Source: Paraburkholderia sp. PREW-6R
GTDB taxonomy: Bacteria > Pseudomonadota > Gammaproteobacteria > Burkholderiales > Burkholderiaceae
NCBI RefSeq assembly: GCF_039621805.1
Contig: NZ_CP155075.1
Location: 930,001-994,000 of the forward strand
Length of the DNA: 64,000 bases
Reading direction: 5' to 3'
The notes beneath the pieces were generated by a model. It was not told the origin of the DNA. It searched no databases and worked only from the letters and a program-made list of their open reading frames with translations. Within the stretch, counting starts at the first letter, position 1. The number at the start of each line of letters is the position of its first letter. Both the position numbers and the translations under genes were made by a program. This document shows, in pieces, positions 42,850 through 52,373 of the stretch.

Positions 42850-43671
42850 ATGTCATCCCTGTTGCCCTCAAGTTTTTATAAGCGGATCGAGCGTGGCATC
42901 GTGCCGGTGCTGCTGCTGGCCGGTTGGGAGGTGTTTTCCCGCTCAGGCATCCTGCCCGCCGCGTTGCTACCGGCACCGTCGCAAGTCGTGCTCGCGTGGG
43001 CCGACTGGATTTTCAGCACAGACGGCAACACGCAGACTTACTCCGGCCGCTGGCTATTCGATATCGCGGCCAGTTCCGCTCGCGTGTTCGCGGGCTTTGC
43101 CATAGCCACGGTGCTCGGCGTCGCCATCGGCATGGCGATCGGCTGGTCGCGCTCGATCGAATCGCTGGTCGAGCCGACGTTGCAAACGCTGCGCCCGGTG
43201 CCCCCTGTCTCGTGGATCCCGCTCGCGATCATCTGGTTCGGCATCGCCAACAAACCGGCGATCTTCCTGGTTTTCATGGGATCGTTCTTTCCGGTGCTGC
43301 TCAGTACCATTCACGGCGTCAAAACGTGCGACCGCAATCTGCTGCGCGCCGGTGCGATGACCGGAGGCACGTCGTCGATGTTGTTGCGTCACATCGTCTT
43401 TCCCGCCGCCTTGCCGAGCATCTTCTCGGGATTGCGCATCGCAATCGGTTCCGCATGGATGCTGACCGTCACGGCCGAGATGGTCGCGGTAAAAAGCGGT
43501 GTCGGCTATGTGTTGTGGGATTCGTACTATTTCCTGCGCTATGACATCGTGATTGCGTCGATGGTCAGCATTGGTCTGCTCGGGTTCCTGAGCGACTACG
43601 TGATCAAGCGCATCGGCGGGCGCATTCTGCGCTGGCAACGCGGTTCCACTCTGCAAGCAAGGGAAGGTTGA
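42850..43671 (+). CDS. ABC importer permease (SsuC-like)
   Basis: A 273-residue inner membrane permease with six helices. The EAA-type coupling loop is seen in AMTGGTSSMLLRHIVFPAALPSIFSGLRIAIGSAWMLTVTAEM. It starts 14 bases after the binding-protein stop and ends 4 bases before the ATPase start. It forms the channel of the importer with the ATPase that follows. Confidence 0.92.
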   Translation: MSSLLPSSFYKRIERGIVPVLLLAGWEVFSRSGILPAALLPAPSQVVLAWADWIFSTDGNTQTYSGRWLFDIAASSARVFAGFAIATVLGVAIGMAIGWSRSIESLVEPTLQTLRPVPPVSWIPLAIIWFGIANKPAIFLVFMGSFFPVLLSTIHGVKTCDRNLLRAGAMTGGTSSMLLRHIVFPAALPSIFSGLRIAIGSAWMLTVTAEMVAVKSGVGYVLWDSYYFLRYDIVIASMVSIGLLGFLSDYVIKRIGGRILRWQRGSTLQAREG

Positions 43672-43675
43672 CAGC

Positions 43676-44446
43676 ATGGCCCTCATTACGATCGACAACG
43701 TCTCCCGCCGGTTCAAAGACACCAGGCGCAAGCAGGCGGTCACCGCGCTCGACAACGTGAGCCTCAAGGTCGAGCGCAACGAATTCCTGTGTCTGCTCGG
43801 CCCGAGCGGCTGTGGCAAGTCCACGCTGCTGAACATGATCGCCGGTTTCGACAGGCCTTCGTCGGGCACGGTGAGTGTCGGTGGCTCGGTCGTCACCGAA
43901 CCGGGCGCGGATCGCGGCGTGGTGTTCCAGCAGGCCAACCTGATGCCGTGGCTGCCGGTGTGGGAAAACGTCGCGTTCCATCTGAAGATGCGCAACGTCG
44001 CCAAGGCGGACCGCCGCGAACGCGCGCAGCGCTACATCGAGATGGTGGGTCTCAAGGGTTTCGAAAATCACTTCCCGAGCGAACTCTCCGGCGGCATGAA
44101 CCAACGCGTGGGAATAGCGCGCGCATTGCTGATGAACCCGGAGGTGATTCTGATGGACGAGCCGTTTGGCGCGCTCGACGAGCAGACCAGGATGGACATG
44201 CACACGGAGCTGATCCGCATCTGGCGCGAGAGCCGCAGCACGATCGTGTTCGTCACGCACGGGATCGACGAATCGCTCGCGTTGGGGACGCATGTCGCGG
44301 TAATGTCGGCGCGTCCGGGCCGCATTCGCGAATTGCTGCCGGTCGAACTCGACCGCCCGCGCGATTCGACCAGCGCCGAATTCAACGACTACAAACGCCA
44401 CATCCTTTCGCTGCTGCGCCCGGAAGCGGTGCCGGAGCCTGCCTGA
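43676..44446 (+). CDS. ABC importer ATPase (SsuB/TauB-like)
   Basis: A 256-residue ATPase. Walker A GPSGCGKST starts at G42, the Q loop is VVFQQANLMPWLPVWENVAFHL, the signature LSGGMNQRVGIARALL, and Walker B VILMDEPFGALD. The His switch is FVTHGIDES. It powers uptake by the permease. It is followed one base later by the epimerase gene, so catabolic genes are on the same message. Confidence 0.94.
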   Translation: MALITIDNVSRRFKDTRRKQAVTALDNVSLKVERNEFLCLLGPSGCGKSTLLNMIAGFDRPSSGTVSVGGSVVTEPGADRGVVFQQANLMPWLPVWENVAFHLKMRNVAKADRRERAQRYIEMVGLKGFENHFPSELSGGMNQRVGIARALLMNPEVILMDEPFGALDEQTRMDMHTELIRIWRESRSTIVFVTHGIDESLALGTHVAVMSARPGRIRELLPVELDRPRDSTSAEFNDYKRHILSLLRPEAVPEPA

Positions 44447-44447
44447 G

Positions 44448-45425
44448 ATGACCACGTTCATCACCGGCAGCAGCGGCTTCATCGGTCTCGCGCTTGCCGA
44501 GCGCCTGCTCGCCAGCGGCGAAACCGTGATCGGCTTCGATCGCAGCGCACCGCGCGCACCTGCGTTGCAGGCGTTCGCCGCGCTGCCAGGCCGTTTCGTT
44601 GCACTGACCGGCGACGTGCGCGACGCCAACGCGTTGCGTGAGGGGATGCGCATGCATCGGCCTTCGCGGCTCGTCACGCTGGCCGCAATCACCGCGGATG
44701 CGCAGCGCGAACGCCAAACGCCGCAGTCCATCTTCGAGGTGAATGTAGGCGGTGTGCTCGCTGCCATTAGCGCGGCGGCCGAAGCGGGCGTCGCACGCAT
44801 CCTGCATGGCAGTTCCGGCTCGACGTACGGAGCGAGCGGGCGCGCGCTCCGCCCGCTCGTCGAAGACGTCACCCCGTTGCTGCCCGAAGGCCTCTATGGC
44901 ATCTCCAAACGCGCCGCCGAAGACGCCGCCACGCGTCTTGGCGCATTGCACGGCGTGTCGCTCGTCATCGGTCGGCTCGGTACCTGCTTCGGTCCGTGGG
45001 AAGCCGACTCGGGCGTGCGCGACACCTTGAGCGCGCCGCTACAGGTGCTGTCGAAAGCCCGGCGCGGCGAAGTCGCCCTGCTGCCGCGCGCCGGGCGGCG
45101 CGACTGGCTTTACGTGCGCGACGCAGTCGCGGCGCTCATTGCGCTACTCGAAGCGCCGCACTGGCCTCATCCCGTCTACAACCTCGCGGCCGGTTTCGAA
45201 TGGAGCGTTGCCGACTGGTGCGAACGGCTCGCGCTGCGCTATCCGACGTTCCGCTGGCGCATCGCAGAGAGCGGCGAGGCGCCGAATATCGACTACTTCG
45301 CCGACTACGACCGCGCATCGATGGACAATGCGCGGCTCCTCGCCGATACCGGCTTTGTGCCGCGCTTCGATCTCACCGAAGCGGAAGCCGACTTCCACCA
45401 CTGGATAAGGTCACTGGGCGCGTGA
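44448..45425 (+). CDS. NAD-dependent epimerase/dehydratase
   Basis: A 325-residue extended SDR. G-x2-G-x2-G is seen in ITGSSGFIGLALAERL, the catalytic pair in YGISKRAAEDAATRLG (Tyr-x3-Lys), with an upstream Ser-rich SSGSTYG. The C-terminal half (NLAAGFEWSVADWCERLALRYP...) is typical for sugar-nucleotide epimerase-like members. In catabolic clusters such proteins may act on non-sugar acids. Its substrate here is not evident. It lies between the importer and the racemase/decarboxylase and hydantoinase genes. Confidence 0.87.
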   Translation: MTTFITGSSGFIGLALAERLLASGETVIGFDRSAPRAPALQAFAALPGRFVALTGDVRDANALREGMRMHRPSRLVTLAAITADAQRERQTPQSIFEVNVGGVLAAISAAAEAGVARILHGSSGSTYGASGRALRPLVEDVTPLLPEGLYGISKRAAEDAATRLGALHGVSLVIGRLGTCFGPWEADSGVRDTLSAPLQVLSKARRGEVALLPRAGRRDWLYVRDAVAALIALLEAPHWPHPVYNLAAGFEWSVADWCERLALRYPTFRWRIAESGEAPNIDYFADYDRASMDNARLLADTGFVPRFDLTEAEADFHHWIRSLGA

Positions 45426-45576
45426 GCGTCTGCCCGCCACGTTCGAATAACGTCATGACTCCTCTTTCTTCCTACCCGGCCGTGCTCGAACGCGCCAATC
45501 GGCTCATGTCATCCCCGCGTCTGCGCGTACCGGGTGACATCGCACGCGCGGTGCTTTCTACTACCACTATCCGTTT

Positions 45577-46302
45577 ATGAGCCGACGCATCCGTCTGGGC
45601 ATTCTGACGCCCTCATCCAATACCTCGCTCGAACCGCTGACACAGGCGCTGATCGCCGGGTTGCCTGAAGTCAGCGTTCATTTCGCGCGCTTCTCCGTCA
45701 CGCAAATCGCGCTGAGTCCCGACGCGCTCGGCCAATTCGAGCGTGAACGCATTCTCGATGCAGCGCGTTTGCTCGCCGATGCCCGCGTCGACATGATCGG
45801 CTGGAGCGGCACGTCCGCCGGCTGGCTCGGTTTTGACCAGGACGAAGCGCTGTGCGCCGCGATCGGCGAAGCAACCGGCATTGCCGCCAGCACCTCCGTG
45901 CTCGCGCTCAACCGCGCGCTGGAGGCCTTCGGCATTCGCCGGCTCGGCCTTGTCTCGCCGTATCTCGCGGACGTGCAGCAGAAGATCGTCGCGAACTACG
46001 CCGCGCTCGGCATCGATGCAAGCCGCGAAAGCCATCTGGATCTGCAGGAAAACTTTGCCTTCGCGCTGGTCGACGAAGCGACGCTCGACCAGCAGGTGGC
46101 CGACGTGGCAAGCCGCGGCGCGCAAGCGGTGACCACCTTCTGTACCAATCTTTACGCCGCGCACCGCGTTGCCCATTGGGAAGCGCAACACGGCGTGCCG
46201 GTGTTCGACACCGTCACAACCGTCGTGTGGGACATGCTGCGCCGCTGCGGCGTCGATACACGCCGCCTCGCCGGGTGGGGCCGACTCGTTCAGGAAATTT
46301 GA
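45577..46302 (+). CDS. Maleate isomerase / arylmalonate decarboxylase-like protein
   Basis: A 241-residue member of the Asp/Glu racemase superfamily. LGILTPSSNTSLEPLTQAL is typical of the maleate cis-trans isomerase and arylmalonate decarboxylase branch. At the first active-site position it has GWSGTSAGW with no Cys; at the second it has TTFCTNLYAAH with a Cys. A single active Cys of this kind is known for arylmalonate decarboxylases, while maleate isomerases and racemases carry two. This hints at a decarboxylase or a one-sided acid/base enzyme. It precedes the hydantoinase gene by one base. The alternative start upstream is not supported. Confidence 0.8.
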   Translation: MSRRIRLGILTPSSNTSLEPLTQALIAGLPEVSVHFARFSVTQIALSPDALGQFERERILDAARLLADARVDMIGWSGTSAGWLGFDQDEALCAAIGEATGIAASTSVLALNRALEAFGIRRLGLVSPYLADVQQKIVANYAALGIDASRESHLDLQENFAFALVDEATLDQQVADVASRGAQAVTTFCTNLYAAHRVAHWEAQHGVPVFDTVTTVVWDMLRRCGVDTRRLAGWGRLVQEI

Positions 46303-46303
46303 C

Positions 46304-47743
46304 ATGCAAACCTTCGATACCGTCATTCGCAACGCCCGCGTCGTCACGGCTGCGGACATTTTCAGCAGCGACATCGGCATTCGCGATGGCCGCATCGTCG
46401 CGCTCGGCTCGCATCTCGAAGCCGGTGCGCGCGAAATCGACGCGGCCGGACGGCATGTGACGCCGGGCGGCGTCGACAGCCATGTTCACTTCGACCAGCC
46501 TACCGGCGATGGCTCGATCATGGCCGACGACTTCCTCTCCGGCACCACGTCCGCGGCCTGCGGGGGCACCACCACCGTGATTCCTTTCGCTTGCCAGCAG
46601 AAAGGCCATTCGCTGCGCGAAGCGATCGACGACTACCACCGTCGCGCGGGTAAGAAGCCGGTGATCGACTACGCGTTCCATCTGATCGTGACCGACCCGA
46701 CGCCCGAGATCCTGCGCGACGAGCTGCCCGCGCTGATCGCCGAAGGCTACACGTCGTTCAAGATCTACATGACCTACGACGCGCTCAAGCTAAGCGACCG
46801 CGAGATGCTCGACACGCTTTCGGTCGCACGCCGTGAAGGCGCGATGGTGATGATCCATGCGGAAAACGCCGATTGCATCGCATGGCTGACCGAGCGGCTG
46901 CTCGCCGCCGGTCACACCGCGCCGCGTTATCACGGGACGTCGCGGCCCATGCTGGTCGAGCGCGAGGCAACGCATCGGGCTATCGCGTTCGCCGAGCTGG
47001 TGGATGTGCCGATCCTGATCGTGCACGTGTCGGGCCGCGAAGCGGTCGAACAGATCCGCTGGGCGCAAAGCCAGGGTCTGAAGGTGTACGGCGAGACCTG
47101 TCCGCAATATCTGTTTCTGACGGCTGATTCGCTCGGCTGCGACGACAGTTTCGAAGGCGCGAAGTGCATCTGCAGTCCGCCTCCGCGGGACAAGGCCAAC
47201 CAGCAGGTGATCTGGGACGGACTCGAAAACGGTTCGTTTGAAGTGTTCTCGTCCGATCACGCGCCGTTCCGTTATGACGGCCCGGGCGGCAAGAAGGCGC
47301 ATGGCGAAGCAGTCTCGTTCGACAAGATCGCCAACGGCATTCCCGGCGTCGAAACGCGTATGGCCTTGCTATGGTCCGAAGGCGTACGCACTGGCCGCAT
47401 CACGCCGCAAAGCTTCGTTGCGCTGACTGCGACCAACGCGGCGAAGCTCTACGGTCTCTATCCGCGCAAGGGCAGCATCGCGATTGGCGCGGACGCCGAC
47501 CTCGTCATCTGGGACGAGAGCCGCACGTTTCATGTTGAAAACAGGAAGTTGCATCACAACGTCGATTACACGCCGTATGAAGGCATGCATCTGAGCGCGT
47601 GGCCCGCGCTGACGATGTCGCGCGGCGACGTCGTGTGGGACGGCGAAAAGCCTTGCGGCGACGCTGGACGTGGCGAATTCCTGCCGTGCGCACGGCCTGA
47701 TCCGGCCAGGCCACGCCGCCGGACGACCGAACTGCCGTTATAG
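46304..47743 (+). CDS. hydA: Dihydropyrimidinase / D-hydantoinase
   Basis: A 479-residue cyclic amidohydrolase. Metal site: H60-x-H62 (HVHFDQP), the carbamylated lysine K153 (FKIYM), two His further on (IHAEN; HVSGREA) and D318 (SSDHAPF), matching known hydantoinases. It opens dihydropyrimidine or hydantoin rings to N-carbamoyl acids. ATG 46304 with AGGAAATT ahead is chosen over the frame from 46169. No carbamoylase gene is adjacent, so the next step is encoded elsewhere or done by the amidases in the following cluster. Confidence 0.93.
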   Translation: MQTFDTVIRNARVVTAADIFSSDIGIRDGRIVALGSHLEAGAREIDAAGRHVTPGGVDSHVHFDQPTGDGSIMADDFLSGTTSAACGGTTTVIPFACQQKGHSLREAIDDYHRRAGKKPVIDYAFHLIVTDPTPEILRDELPALIAEGYTSFKIYMTYDALKLSDREMLDTLSVARREGAMVMIHAENADCIAWLTERLLAAGHTAPRYHGTSRPMLVEREATHRAIAFAELVDVPILIVHVSGREAVEQIRWAQSQGLKVYGETCPQYLFLTADSLGCDDSFEGAKCICSPPPRDKANQQVIWDGLENGSFEVFSSDHAPFRYDGPGGKKAHGEAVSFDKIANGIPGVETRMALLWSEGVRTGRITPQSFVALTATNAAKLYGLYPRKGSIAIGADADLVIWDESRTFHVENRKLHHNVDYTPYEGMHLSAWPALTMSRGDVVWDGEKPCGDAGRGEFLPCARPDPARPRRRTTELPL

Positions 47744-47889
47744 GCTCATTGAGAGAGCGTGCGGTTCCGGCGCAGATCAAATGCGCCGGCGCCGCGCCCG
47801 GATCCTGGCCTGGTTGCTCAATGGCAGCCACGTCATCGCACCGCCAGCGGGGTCGGCTACGCAGTCGTCAGGATGAATCGCCGACACGT

Positions 47890-49377
47890 TCAGACGACGA
47901 CAACAGGCGGATGCGTGACAATCGACTTCAATGCCGGTACGGGCGCGCGCAATGCGCTCAAGTCAGGCGTCGGACGCGCAAGCGACACGTCGCGGGCAAA
48001 CGCGGTTTCGAGTGCTTCGGCGATATCGAGCAAGCGCGCGTCGCCACGCAGCGCACCGACCAGTTGCAGACCGAAGGGCATGCCGGCATGATCGGTTCCG
48101 CAAGGCAGCGAGAGCGAAGGATTGGTCATCATCGAGATGACGTAGGTCAAGCCGAGCCAGCGATAGTATGTATCGAGCGGGCGGCCGTTGATTGCTTCCA
48201 GATGCCATTGCGACCACGGAAACGGCGTAATGGACGTGGTCGGCGAAACGATCACGTCATATCGTTGCAGATGCGCCTGAAAGCGGCGATACAAACGGGT
48301 CTGCGTAACGTGCGCGCCGACAACATCAGCGAGCGTCATCTTCACGCCCATTTCGTAGTTCGCGCGTGTGTTTGGACCGAGCAACGACGGATCGCGCTCG
48401 TAGGCTTCGCGGAACTGCGCGACGAAGCTCTGCGCACGGATCACGTCGAAGCAGCGGTCGCTGTCCTGCATGTCGATATCGACCGGCTCGCACACGGCAA
48501 CATGCCGGGCGACGGCTGCCATCCTGGCGCGAAAGGTGGCCCGCGTGGCGTCGTCGAGCGCGCAGGTGCCGAAGTCCTCCGTGACGCCGATGCGCAATGT
48601 GCCGGGATCAATCGGCCGATGCTTCGTGAAGGTATTGGCATCGACTTCGTAGGAGAGCGGATCGCGCGCATCGAAGCCGGCTTGCGCGGCGAGCAGCAGG
48701 CGCGTGTCGGCAACAGTACGCGCCATCGGTCCACTGACGGTAATGGGCGCCCAGCCCAGGTCCTTGCGATCACCAGGCACGAGTCCCGGCGATGGCCGAA
48801 AGCCCACCACACCGCAATACGCCGCCGGGATGCGCAACGAGCCGCCGGTGTCCGAACCTGTGCACAGCGGCAACATGCCGGTGGCAAGCGCTACGGCCGA
48901 TCCGCCCGACGATCCTCCCGCGTTGAGCATCGGCGCGAAGGGATTGCCGGTCGCGCCCCACACCACGTTGCGCGTGTTCGCGCCCGCGCCCATTTCCGGC
49001 GTGTTCGTTTTCGCCGTGACAATGGCGCCTGCCGCGCGAATGCGCGCGACCATCGCGTTGTCGGCCTCCGGAACGTGGTCCCGATACATGGCCGAGCCGT
49101 ACGTCGTGAGCACGCCCGCGGTCTCTTCGAGATCCTTCACGCCGACAGGCAGACCATGCAGCAAGCCCGGGGTTTCACCGCGCGCAAGCATATGTTCCGC
49201 ATGCCGCGCTTCGATGCGCGCGCGCTCGAAACATGTCGCGGCCATTGCGTTGACTGAAGGGTTGATGGCTTCGATGCGAGCAATGCTCGCTTCGAGCAGT
49301 TCCACCGGCGAGATTTCGCGTGTGGCGATGAGCCTGCGTGCATCGACGGCAGACAGAGAAGCAAGCGTGTCATCCAT
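47890..49377 (-). CDS. Amidase-signature enzyme
   Basis: A 495-residue amidase. Lys in PVGVKDLEETAG, cis-Ser in GGSSGGSAVALATGM and nucleophile Ser in GSDTGGSLRIPAAYCGVVGFRPS form the catalytic triad. It is last in the six-gene minus-strand operon that begins at 54041. It probably hydrolyses an amide taken up by the ABC importer of this operon. The substrate is not known. It differs from the second amidase (50067-51377) clearly enough to act on a different compound. Confidence 0.92.
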   Translation of the reverse strand: MDDTLASLSAVDARRLIATREISPVELLEASIARIEAINPSVNAMAATCFERARIEARHAEHMLARGETPGLLHGLPVGVKDLEETAGVLTTYGSAMYRDHVPEADNAMVARIRAAGAIVTAKTNTPEMGAGANTRNVVWGATGNPFAPMLNAGGSSGGSAVALATGMLPLCTGSDTGGSLRIPAAYCGVVGFRPSPGLVPGDRKDLGWAPITVSGPMARTVADTRLLLAAQAGFDARDPLSYEVDANTFTKHRPIDPGTLRIGVTEDFGTCALDDATRATFRARMAAVARHVAVCEPVDIDMQDSDRCFDVIRAQSFVAQFREAYERDPSLLGPNTRANYEMGVKMTLADVVGAHVTQTRLYRRFQAHLQRYDVIVSPTTSITPFPWSQWHLEAINGRPLDTYYRWLGLTYVISMMTNPSLSLPCGTDHAGMPFGLQLVGALRGDARLLDIAEALETAFARDVSLARPTPDLSALRAPVPALKSIVTHPPVVVV

Positions 49378-49383
49378 GATCGA

Positions 49384-50046
49384 TCAGGCCGCCGCCCTGG
49401 CGAAAGATTGTTCGACGCACGCGGCAATGGCGTTGCGCGTGTTTTCGAGGTGCGCGCGCGTCTGTTCGTGCACGGCACGGCCATCGCGCGCGCGGTAGCC
49501 ATCCAGCAACGCCGCGTGCTCGCGGTTATTGCTGTCCATGATATCGCCCTTCACGTACATCGACAGCGACACATAAGGCCGCGCGACGAGCGACAGCCCC
49601 TCGACGAGGTTGAACAGGCGCGTGCCCGCTTCGCTCGCCATCAGATGCTGATGAAACGCTTCGTTGAGAATGGCCCAGGTCTCGGACGAGGTCGTTGCGC
49701 ACATCGTCTCGTGCACGGCTTCGGCGGCCGCAAGGCTGGCTTCGCTGGCGTTGGCGCAAGCGCGTTCGGCGAGCATCGGTTCGAGCACCATGCGCAGTTC
49801 GTAGATCTCGGTGACATCGGCGGCAGTGAGCTCACGCGTGATGACACCCTTGTTTGGATCGATAGCGACGAGCCCCTCGGCGCGCAGATCGCGAAACGCC
49901 TCGCGCACGGGCGTCGTGCTGACGTTGAGCCGCTTGGCCACTTCCTCCTGGCGAAGCCGCGTGTTCGGCGGGTACACACCCTGCAGAATTTCCGCGCGCA
50001 AGGTGCCGAGAACATATTGCGCGATGGTGCGAAATGGCTGGCTCAC
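49384..50046 (-). CDS. GntR-family regulator (FCD subfamily)
   Basis: A 220-residue GntR/FCD regulator: HTH AQYVLGTLRAEILQGVYPPNTRLRQEEVAKRLNVSTTPVREAFRDLRAEGLVAIDPNKGVITRELTAAD, then the FCD domain with EIYELRMVLEPMLAERAC, NEAFHQHLMASEAGTRLFNLVE and NREHAALLDGYRARDGRAV (His ligands of the family). It is inside the amidase/importer operon, between the two amidases. It likely senses the imported amide or its product. Direct repeats TGCACAA at 54074-54094 ahead of the first operon gene may be its target (inference). Confidence 0.9.
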   Translation of the reverse strand: MSQPFRTIAQYVLGTLRAEILQGVYPPNTRLRQEEVAKRLNVSTTPVREAFRDLRAEGLVAIDPNKGVITRELTAADVTEIYELRMVLEPMLAERACANASEASLAAAEAVHETMCATTSSETWAILNEAFHQHLMASEAGTRLFNLVEGLSLVARPYVSLSMYVKGDIMDSNNREHAALLDGYRARDGRAVHEQTRAHLENTRNAIAACVEQSFARAAA

Positions 50047-50066
50047 GTCGTCTCCCTGGTTTGTGT

Positions 50067-51377
50067 TCAGTCGGGTAGCGCGCGCCGCTTGAACCCGAGC
50101 ATGCCCTCGACCGATGCGGCGATGCGCAGCAGCTTCAGATCGTCGCTATAGCCGCCGACGAATTGCAGGCCGAGCGGCAAGCCCGCATCGTTCCAGCCCG
50201 ACGGCACCGTAACGGCGGGTGCGCCCATCAGGCTCCACGGCGCGCAAAAACGCGCGTCGCCCGTATCGCCCAGACCTTCGGGCGCCGCGCCGCCCGAAGG
50301 CAGCGTGACGAGCGCGTCGCAACCTTCGAGCAACGGCTGCGAGCGCACGCGCAGTTCGGCTTGCAACAGCAGCGCTTCCTGATAGCGCTCGGGCGACATG
50401 GCCGCGCCCTCGGCAAGCAGCGCGCGCATGTGTTCGCTGATGAGCTCCGGCTTGCGCGCCGCCGCATCGCCGATAGCCCGGTACGCTTCGACCGCGAGAA
50501 TGGTCAGCGTGGCTTCGCGCATCTGCTGCAGGTCCGCGCCGTAGTCCAGTTCGACGATATTCGCGCCGCCTTCGCGCAGAAGTTGCAGCGATGCGTCGAA
50601 GCTCGCGCGTTGATGCGGCGCTATCAGCGGGTCCCAGAACGGCGTGCGTACGACACCGAGCCGGGGCGCAGCGTCGCCGCCAGCGAAATACGCGCGCCAG
50701 GAGCCTTCATCGGAGAGGGTGTCCGGCGCGGCATCGACAAAAAGCGCATGCGCAACCGCGATATCTTCCACAGAACGCGCGAAGAAGCCGATGTGATCGA
50801 GTGACGCCGCGAGCGGATGCACGCCTTTGGTCGCGATCTTGCGATACGTCGGTTTGTACCCGACTACGCCGCAATAAGCGGCAGGACGAATCACCGAGCC
50901 GACCGTCTGCGTACCGATGGCGAGCGGTACGATACCCGCTGCGACTGCAGCCGCCGAGCCGCTCGACGAACCGCCCGGCGTATGCGCACGGTTCCACGGA
51001 TTGACCGTCGCGGCGGGGCCGCGCCACGCAAACTCCGTCGTCGCGGTCTTGCCGAAGACGATGCCCCCGAGCGCGCGGATCGAAGCGACGATGCGCGCGT
51101 CGTGCGCCGGACGATGGCCGCTGTAGATTGCCGAACCGTAGCAGGTGGGCATGTCGCACGTATCGGCGAGATCCTTCACGCCGATTGGCACGCCCGCAAG
51201 CGGACCCGCCACCGCATCGCGCACGCTGTAGACATCGGGACGATGTACGAAGGCGCGCAGCCACGGATCGAGCATGTCGGCGCGCGCTTGCGCCTCCTGC
51301 AAGGTGTGGCGCACCGCCGCTTCATCGTGACGATTGGCAAACACAGTCGCGAGCAAGGAACGAGGCTGATCGGTCAT
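50067..51377 (-). CDS. Amidase-signature enzyme (AtzE/GatA-like)
   Basis: A 436-residue amidase. Lys in IGVKDLADTCD, Ser in PGGSSSGSAAAVAAGIV and GTQTVGSVIRPAAYCGVVGYKPTYRK carry the triad. The GTQTxGSxIRPA form is typical of a subgroup related to biuret/1-carboxybiuret and other small-amide hydrolases. It starts 3 bases before the binding-protein stop region and is 20 bases upstream of the GntR gene. Substrate unknown; most likely an amide imported by the adjacent transporter. Confidence 0.92.
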   Translation of the reverse strand: MTDQPRSLLATVFANRHDEAAVRHTLQEAQARADMLDPWLRAFVHRPDVYSVRDAVAGPLAGVPIGVKDLADTCDMPTCYGSAIYSGHRPAHDARIVASIRALGGIVFGKTATTEFAWRGPAATVNPWNRAHTPGGSSSGSAAAVAAGIVPLAIGTQTVGSVIRPAAYCGVVGYKPTYRKIATKGVHPLAASLDHIGFFARSVEDIAVAHALFVDAAPDTLSDEGSWRAYFAGGDAAPRLGVVRTPFWDPLIAPHQRASFDASLQLLREGGANIVELDYGADLQQMREATLTILAVEAYRAIGDAAARKPELISEHMRALLAEGAAMSPERYQEALLLQAELRVRSQPLLEGCDALVTLPSGGAAPEGLGDTGDARFCAPWSLMGAPAVTVPSGWNDAGLPLGLQFVGGYSDDLKLLRIAASVEGMLGFKRRALPD

Positions 51378-51380
51378 CGC

Positions 51381-52373
51381 TTACCTGGCCTTCACCGCAG
51401 CTGCCGCAAACGAGTTGTCGACGCCGCTCGTATAGGTGATCGCACCAGGCTTGATGTTGCCGATCGACTCCTGCAGCGCGAGCGCGTTCCTGAACGCCTG
51501 CTCCGAGATTTCAGGCGTGGGCGCATAGATGTTCTGATCGATCAGACGCTGGACCGCCGAGTCCACGATCTTCGGATCGAGCGACGGAAACTCCGTACGC
51601 GCCACGGCCTTGGCCGTATCGTGCGATTGCTGGATGAGCGCTTCAGCTTCGCCGATCGACTTCACGAAAGCCTCGACCATCTTCGGCTTGTTCTTGATGG
51701 TGGACGTGAGCGTGTCGATCGTCGAGAACGCATAGCCGCCCGGATAAGCCTTCGGAAACGCATACACGATGCGATAGCCTTGCGAGATTCCGGTTTCCGC
51801 CTGCGGCATGTAGAGCGCCGCCGCCTCGGAACGCCCCGCCGTGACAGGCGCGAGTTCGGTGCCGATCTGCACCGTGTTCATCTTCACGTCGGCGAGCTTC
51901 TCGTCGCTAATGAGGCGCTGCAGAAGATAGGTGCTCGTAGAGGGCGGCAACGCTGTCGCGACGCTCTTGCCATTCAAGTCCTTCAGGCTCTTGACCGGCG
52001 AGTCCTGCGGCGCGATCACCCAGACCGGCACGCCCGCCACCACGTTCGCCACATTGATGAGCGACGCGCCCTTGAGGTTCGCGAGCATGGCGGTCATCGG
52101 GTCCTGCAGCGAGAAATCCGCGTGGCCGCCGATAACCGCCGCCACGCCCGCCGCGCCGCTGCCCGCCGTGATCTTCTGCACGGTGAGGCCGTTCTTCGTG
52201 AAGATGCCCTTGTCGATCGCGACATAGAGCGGCAAGTATTGAATCGACTGGAACGCCTGATACACGACGACCGGTTGCGACGCTTGCGCATGCGCGCCTT
52301 GCCATCCGAATACGGCCATGCAGGCGGCCACGACACCCGTGAGCAGAACGTTTGTCTTCATTTTCTCTTCCAT
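51381..52373 (-). CDS. ABC importer substrate-binding protein (NitT/TauT type)
   Basis: A 330-residue periplasmic binding protein with signal MKTNVLLTGVVAACMAVFGWQGAHAQ (cut after AHA). The mature part shows QPVVVYQAFQSIQYLPLYVAIDKGIFTKNGLTVQKITAGSGAAGVAAVIGGHADFSL, as in the NMT1/TauA family. ATG 52373 (MEEKMKT) overlaps the permease stop; ATG 52361 is also possible. It is followed by the amidase with a 3-base gap. The ligand is likely an amide-containing small molecule (inference). Confidence 0.9.
   Translation of the reverse strand: MEEKMKTNVLLTGVVAACMAVFGWQGAHAQASQPVVVYQAFQSIQYLPLYVAIDKGIFTKNGLTVQKITAGSGAAGVAAVIGGHADFSLQDPMTAMLANLKGASLINVANVVAGVPVWVIAPQDSPVKSLKDLNGKSVATALPPSTSTYLLQRLISDEKLADVKMNTVQIGTELAPVTAGRSEAAALYMPQAETGISQGYRIVYAFPKAYPGGYAFSTIDTLTSTIKNKPKMVEAFVKSIGEAEALIQQSHDTAKAVARTEFPSLDPKIVDSAVQRLIDQNIYAPTPEISEQAFRNALALQESIGNIKPGAITYTSGVDNSFAAAAVKAR

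Noticed and set aside
47749..49257. 502-residue plus-strand frame over the amidase gene
   Set aside because: Although long, it is the antisense of a well-supported amidase and has typical shadow composition (Arg/His-rich).
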